Assembly (NCBI GenBank): GCA_902489925.1
Contig: CABUBX010000084.1
Coordinates: forward strand, 1-9,007
DNA length: 9,007 nucleotides
Direction: 5' to 3'
Origin: an uncultured Lachnospiraceae bacterium
GTDB taxonomy: Bacteria; Bacillota; Clostridia; Lachnospirales; Lachnospiraceae
Below the pieces are notes generated by a model that was not told the DNA's origin, made no database searches, and saw only the letters and a program-made list of their open reading frames with translations. How positions within the stretch are numbered: position 1 is the stretch's first letter; each line of letters opens with the position of its first letter. Positions 6,378 through 9,007 of the stretch are shown here, piece by piece. The translations under genes and the position numbers were made by a program.

Positions 6378-7145
6378 TTAAAATGCGTCATTAAAAAGAT
6401 TTATAATATCATTGTCACTGTTTTTATCAATGCAGAGTTTCTCCTCCATCGTCTGTGATTCAGAAATCTTTTCATAAATATTCTGCATTTTAATGTCTGT
6501 ATCATGAATTGTTTCCGCACATTCACGAAGCTGTCTGATAATATCCTCATCCTGCTCATCTTCACTCTTATATCTAAGCTGATGCTCAAGGCTTGCCCAA
6601 AAGTCCATCGCCATTGTCCGAATCTGAACCTCTACTTTTACAAATTGCTTTCTATCAGAAAAAAACACCGGAATTTCAATCAAAAGGTGAAGACTTCTAT
6701 ATCCGTTAGGCTTTGGATTCTTAATATAGTCCTTTGTCAGCAGTAATTTCACATCATCCTGCTTTGTGAGCATCTGTGCAATCGCATATATGTCCTTCTC
6801 ATAAGCACAAACAACACGAATACCTGCGATATCATTGAGATTCTTAATCATAGAATCAAGTGATATGTCAAACCCTCTGCGGTGCAGCTTTTCCAAAATA
6901 CTGTTTGGATGTTTCACGCGCTGCTTGATGTAACGAATAGGATTTCTCTTGCTGCGCACCTGAAACTCATCATTCAAAACTTCAAGCTTGGTGCGGACCT
7001 CCCGAATAGCGGCTTTATAAATCATCATCGTTTCCTGAAAACGAAATGCTACATCCTTTAAAGGCTCAAGTTCTTCATATAAAGATTCTGTTTTTCCCAT
7101 AATTCTGTCATAATTGACAAGTGCTTTTTCTAATTGTGTATGCAT
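6378..7145 (-). CDS. Small alarmone synthetase, RelA/SpoT-domain GTP pyrophosphokinase
   Basis: Predicted to transfer pyrophosphate from ATP to GDP or GTP, making (p)ppGpp in the cytoplasm. Counting from the longest frame at 7154, synthetase motifs are: RxK-type SILEKLHRRG (85-94), NDIAGIRVVC (107-116) with metal-binding Asp108, KDYIKNPKPNGYRSLH (141-156), and EVQIRTMAMDFWASLEH (175-191) with catalytic Glu175. There is no HD hydrolase, TGS or ACT domain, so it is a stand-alone synthetase of the RelQ/RelP (YjbM/YwaC) type rather than a full Rel. At about 255 residues it exceeds the roughly 210 of YjbM, with an N-terminal helix-rich extension and an acidic C-tail. Start: AAGGGG at 7154-7159 overlaps the GTG at 7154 and excludes it, while the in-frame ATG at 7145 is 8 nt away. 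It appears monocistronic. The subtype (RelQ or RelP) is not resolved. Confidence 0.9.
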   Translation of the reverse strand: MHTQLEKALVNYDRIMGKTESLYEELEPLKDVAFRFQETMMIYKAAIREVRTKLEVLNDEFQVRSKRNPIRYIKQRVKHPNSILEKLHRRGFDISLDSMIKNLNDIAGIRVVCAYEKDIYAIAQMLTKQDDVKLLLTKDYIKNPKPNGYRSLHLLIEIPVFFSDRKQFVKVEVQIRTMAMDFWASLEHQLRYKSEDEQDEDIIRQLRECAETIHDTDIKMQNIYEKISESQTMEEKLCIDKNSDNDIINLFNDAF

Positions 7146-7171
7146 ACATTGCACCCCTTAACAATTCAATA

Positions 7172-7229
7172 ATTATATGCAGCCCCAAATTGCCGTAATG
7201 CTTTTTGTTTAAACTGCACTTTTAGTATA
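7172..7229 (-). promoter_or_regulatory. Candidate promoter region of the alarmone synthetase gene
   Basis: Two -10 candidates on the minus strand: an extended -10 TGTTATACT, whose TATACT is at 7229-7224, and a perfect TATAAT at 7177-7172. Neither has a good -35 at 17 bp (TGTTCC and CATTAC respectively). The extended element is slightly preferred and would leave a leader of about 70 nt. No operator was recognised. Confidence 0.4.
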
Positions 7230-7288
7230 ACACAGACCCCTTATATGGAACAGGCTTTTTGCTAAATTTAGTTTTTTTTAAGATATTA

Positions 7289-7317
7289 TAGACTTTTTTA
7301 AAATAATGGTGTATAAT
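7289..7317 (+). promoter_or_regulatory. Promoter of the tRNA-Ser gene
   Basis: -35 TAGACT (7289-7294), 17-bp spacer and perfect -10 TATAAT (7312-7317). An A/T-rich tract at 7262-7290 could act as an UP element, as is common for stable RNA genes. The predicted start is near 7324, about 25 nt before the mature tRNA. Confidence 0.75.
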
Positions 7318-7348
7318 AGGGAAGCACTGCCAATAAGGCAAATATTTT

Positions 7349-7438
7349 GGAGATGTACCGAAGTGGCCGTAACGGGGCTGACTCGAAATCAGTTTGTCGG
7401 TTTATGCCGGCACAAGGGTTCGAATCCCTTCATCTCCG
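7349..7438 (+). tRNA. tRNA-Ser, anticodon CGA
   Basis: A 90-nt cloverleaf with the long variable arm of class II tRNAs. Acceptor GGAGATG (7349-7355) pairs with CATCTCC (7431-7437), discriminator G at 7438. The anticodon stem GCTGA/TCAGT encloses the loop CTCGAAA, anticodon CGA at 7384-7386, which reads UCG serine codons. The variable arm TGTCGG/CCGGCA has 6 bp, and the T arm is AAGGG-TTCGAAT-CCCTT. The discriminator G and long variable arm fit seryl-tRNA identity. CCA is not encoded and must be added after transcription. It is the only plus-strand gene in the window and carries no sign of an integrated element. Confidence 0.97.
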
Positions 7439-7440
7439 TT

Positions 7441-7492
7441 GGCGTATTTATAAGGGAAATGATGAAAAACCTTGTAAATACGCCATTTTTTT
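7441..7492 (+). terminator. Strong intrinsic terminator of tRNA-Ser
   Basis: GGCGTATTTA (7441-7450) pairs perfectly with TAAATACGCC (7475-7484). A U-G pair and AAGG/CCTT extend the stem to 15 bp with a 14-nt loop, and a run of seven T follows at 7486-7492. It begins 2 nt after the tRNA. On the minus strand the same hairpin is followed by AACGGAG rather than a T-run, so it should not end the opposing transcript efficiently. Confidence 0.93.
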
Positions 7493-7501
7493 AGGATTTT
7501 A

Positions 7502-8128
7502 TCACTTAATCATATCAATCCCTCTCTGCAAGGTTTCGCCGTTAATGGCACCCTTAGCCTGAGCAATCACATAGCCGTCCTTATCAATAAAAAAGGTTGT
7601 AGGCAATGAATACGCACCGTAGGCTATTGCCGCCTCTGTGTCCTCATCATAAAACACCGTAAATTCATATTCCTTTTCCTTCACAAAGTCCGATGCACTC
7701 TCAACAGTTTCCCTCGAACCATCTGTCATATTAATCATAAGGAAATGGATATCTTCTCCAAGTTCAATATATTTTTCATTGAAGTCCGGCATTTCCTGCT
7801 GACACGGGCCACACCAGCTAGCCCAAAAATTCAGAACAATCGGTTTCCCGATATAATCTGACAGCTTCACCGCATTGCCGTCCTTATCATACACTGTGAA
7901 ATCCGGTGCCTTTATTTTTTGTTCTTCTGTCTCGGTGTTGCTTTCTGTCGTTTCTTCTTCTGTCGCTTTATCATTGCTTTTTATTGTTTCTTTCTCACTC
8001 TCCTGCGATTTTACCGCCAGCTGTTCCATTTTCATATTCGCCCCAAGCTTTGTATAAAGCACATAAGCGCCGCCAATCAAAATCACAAATATCAAAATAA
8101 TTATCATAACACCTTTTTTGTTTTTCAT
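7502..8128 (-). CDS. Membrane-anchored TlpA/ResA-like thiol-disulfide oxidoreductase
   Basis: An extracytoplasmic thioredoxin-fold protein expected to reduce disulfides outside the membrane, using electrons delivered by CcdA. The 208 residues begin with a short basic stretch and one hydrophobic anchor (about 7-25) with no lipobox. A linker rich in Glu, Thr, Lys and Ser (about 40-73) follows. The thioredoxin domain starts at APDFTVYDKDGN (74-85). The active site is WCGPC (105-109) within NFWASWCGPC, and the cis-Pro loop is SLPTTFF with Pro176. Start: GGAG at 8134-8137 is 5 nt from the ATG and overlaps the ccdA stop, so the two are co-translated. ResA-type proteins serve cytochrome c maturation in Bacillus; with no cytochrome genes visible here, the target is unknown. 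It could equally maintain secreted or surface proteins. Confidence 0.92.
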   Translation of the reverse strand: MKNKKGVMIIILIFVILIGGAYVLYTKLGANMKMEQLAVKSQESEKETIKSNDKATEEETTESNTETEEQKIKAPDFTVYDKDGNAVKLSDYIGKPIVLNFWASWCGPCQQEMPDFNEKYIELGEDIHFLMINMTDGSRETVESASDFVKEKEYEFTVFYDEDTEAAIAYGAYSLPTTFFIDKDGYVIAQAKGAINGETLQRGIDMIK

Positions 8129-8137
8129 AAAATCTCC

Positions 8138-8797
8138 TTAACTCAGCAGGCCGAGCAGATGCCCCAAGACGCCTGTTGCCATTAAAATACCGATAATTAT
8201 AAGCAAACTGCCGCTGATTATATTAATTACTTTATAATTTTTCTTAATCCAGTTAAATGCCGATTTCAGATAGTCGATTAAAACGGCACTCAAAACAAAC
8301 GGAATACCAAGTCCCAGCGAGTAAGTCAAAAGCATAAAAACGCCTTCGATAACATGGCCTTGCTGGGAAGCGAGCATTAACGCAGAACCCAAGAAAGCAC
8401 CGACACATGGTGTCCATCCGATTGAAAAAATGATGCCAAATAAAAATGCCGAGAAAAATCCCATATGATTTGTCTTCACCGTATGTCTGCTTCCCTTAAA
8501 TAAATTAAATTTAAGTATACCCAAAAAATTCAAGCCAAAAAATATAACAATGACGCCTGAAATAATATTCACAGCCGTCTGATATTCTTTTAAAAAGCTT
8601 CCTACAGTTCCTGCCAATGCTCCAAGCAGCACAAATATAACTGTAAATCCTGACACAAAGCCTAAAGCACCCTTTATTGTTCTTTTTGTACTTTGTTCTC
8701 CGCCAGCAAAATATGAAATATAAATCGGCAGCATCGGCAAAAGACACGGCGATATAAAGGTAATTATTCCTTCTAAAAATGCAATTACATATTGCAT
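8138..8797 (-). CDS. ccdA: CcdA-type cytochrome c biogenesis / thiol-disulfide interchange membrane protein
   Basis: A polytopic membrane protein of the CcdA/DsbD-beta family that moves reducing equivalents from cytoplasmic thioredoxin to extracytoplasmic thioredoxin-like proteins. The 219 residues show about six hydrophobic segments (near 4-30, 43-65, 74-96, 114-138, 151-174 and 190-217). The two conserved redox cysteines are visible: Cys18 in FISPCLLPMLPIYISYF and Cys131 in SIGWTPCVGAFLGSA. The protein is the short, domain-free form, without the DsbD alpha and gamma domains. It overlaps the upstream small-protein gene by 13 nt. AAAGGAG at 8809-8815 lies 11 nt from the ATG, rather long, so translation may depend on coupling to the overlapping gene. 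The adjacent TlpA-like protein is its obvious partner. Confidence 0.93.
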   Translation of the reverse strand: MQYVIAFLEGIITFISPCLLPMLPIYISYFAGGEQSTKRTIKGALGFVSGFTVIFVLLGALAGTVGSFLKEYQTAVNIISGVIVIFFGLNFLGILKFNLFKGSRHTVKTNHMGFFSAFLFGIIFSIGWTPCVGAFLGSALMLASQQGHVIEGVFMLLTYSLGLGIPFVLSAVLIDYLKSAFNWIKKNYKVINIISGSLLIIIGILMATGVLGHLLGLLS

Positions 8798-8994
8798 CCG
8801 CTGTCACACTCCTTTCCAAAAATTCCTGATAAAAGCCACCCAATCAATGCCACATAAGCCATAGAGCCAATCGGATTCGAAGTGATTGCACATGTTCCCG
8901 ACGGGCAGCCGATAAAATAATATATGCCAAGTCCGCTTAAAGCACCGGCGGCTGTAAACAAAAGCGGACGAAGCCATTTCTTCTTATTTTTCAT
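8785..8994 (-). CDS. Small cysteine-rich two-segment membrane protein (DUF6132-like)
   Basis: A 69-residue protein of unknown function. A basic start (MKNKKKWLRP) precedes a hydrophobic segment at about 11-28, the loop GCPSGTCAITSNP (29-41), a second segment at about 45-59 and a short tail KECDSGCNM. By the positive-inside rule both ends are cytoplasmic and the loop faces outside. Four cysteines form two close pairs: C30/C35 at the outer end of segment one and C63/C67 in the cytoplasmic tail. The GC-SG-C-ITSNP motif resembles what I recall of DUF6132 proteins; this could not be checked. GGAGG at 9003-9007 is 8 nt from the ATG. It overlaps ccdA by 13 nt, suggesting coupled expression and a role in the same thiol-redox pathway. 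Further upstream operon genes may lie outside the window. Confidence 0.82.
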   Translation of the reverse strand: MKNKKKWLRPLLFTAAGALSGLGIYYFIGCPSGTCAITSNPIGSMAYVALIGWLLSGIFGKECDSGCNM

Positions 8995-9007
8995 GGTAAA
9001 TACCTCC

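Noticed and set aside
6374..6385. Perfect palindrome CATTTTAAAATG over the alarmone synthetase stop codon
   Set aside because: A short A/T palindrome of this kind arises easily in this base composition and has no loop for a stem-loop; no function is supported.
7262..7280. CTAAATTTAG followed by T8 upstream of the tRNA promoter, resembling a tiny terminator
   Set aside because: The palindrome has no room for a loop and no plus-strand gene lies upstream to be terminated; it fits better as an A/T-rich UP element.
7155..7348. Possible riboswitch or leader peptide before the alarmone synthetase gene
   Set aside because: No conserved riboswitch core, T-box motif or terminator/antiterminator pair could be recognised in the leader of about 70 nt.
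7349..7438. tRNA-Ser as an integration site for a mobile element
   Set aside because: No integrase, attachment-site repeat of the tRNA 3' end or foreign-looking genes were seen nearby; the tRNA's own terminator and a redox operon follow directly.
8511..8843. 110-codon minus-strand frame overlapping ccdA and the small membrane protein gene
   Set aside because: It is out of frame with the clearly recognisable CcdA sequence and its own translation has no recognisable domain.

Overview
The window looks like chromosomal DNA of a low-to-mid GC, Gram-positive anaerobe, most likely a member of the Clostridia close to Lachnospiraceae. This is inferred from strong AGGAGG-type ribosome binding sites, A+T-rich intergenic DNA with TTGACA/TATAAT-type promoters, oppBCDFA gene order, a secreted SH3b/SleB-type cell wall hydrolase, a stand-alone alarmone synthetase and a CcdA/TlpA thiol-redox pair. 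The genus cannot be fixed from the sequence alone. Every protein gene is on the minus strand; only one tRNA gene is on the plus strand.

Positions 1-4350, read right to left: an oligopeptide ABC importer operon. A near-consensus promoter at 4298-4326 drives oppB, oppC, oppD and oppF with gaps of 10-14 nt, each ribosome binding site lying on or beside the preceding stop codon. After a 68-nt gap comes the first 41 codons of a lipoprotein, very likely the substrate-binding protein OppA, cut by the window edge. Together they would be two permeases, two ATPases and a lipid-anchored receptor for peptide uptake.

Positions 4347-6171: a monocistronic gene for a secreted cell wall hydrolase with a signal peptide, five SH3b repeats and a C-terminal SleB-like Hydrolase_2 domain. 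It ends in a clear intrinsic terminator only about 20 bp before the opp promoter. Its leader holds a perfect match to the WalR (YycF) binding consensus TGTWAH-N5-TGTWAH, the most interesting regulatory observation here.

Positions 6271-7229: a small (p)ppGpp synthetase with a RelA/SpoT synthetase domain only. Its start is better placed at an internal ATG than at the longest possible start. A long imperfect hairpin follows it.

Positions 7289-7492, plus strand: tRNA-Ser with anticodon CGA, with its own promoter and a strong terminator.

Positions 7502-9007: the end of a minus-strand redox operon. It encodes a small two-segment membrane protein with two cysteine pairs (resembling DUF6132), a CcdA-type thiol-disulfide transporter overlapping it by 13 nt, and a membrane-anchored TlpA/ResA-like thioredoxin. 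The likely role is to carry reducing power across the membrane to extracytoplasmic disulfides. The operon runs toward the tRNA gene with no minus-strand terminator visible between them.

No mobile element, CRISPR array, rRNA or prophage signature was seen. No intergenic stretch exceeds 300 bases. Most of the window is ordinary core-genome content, and I found no convincing new multi-gene system.
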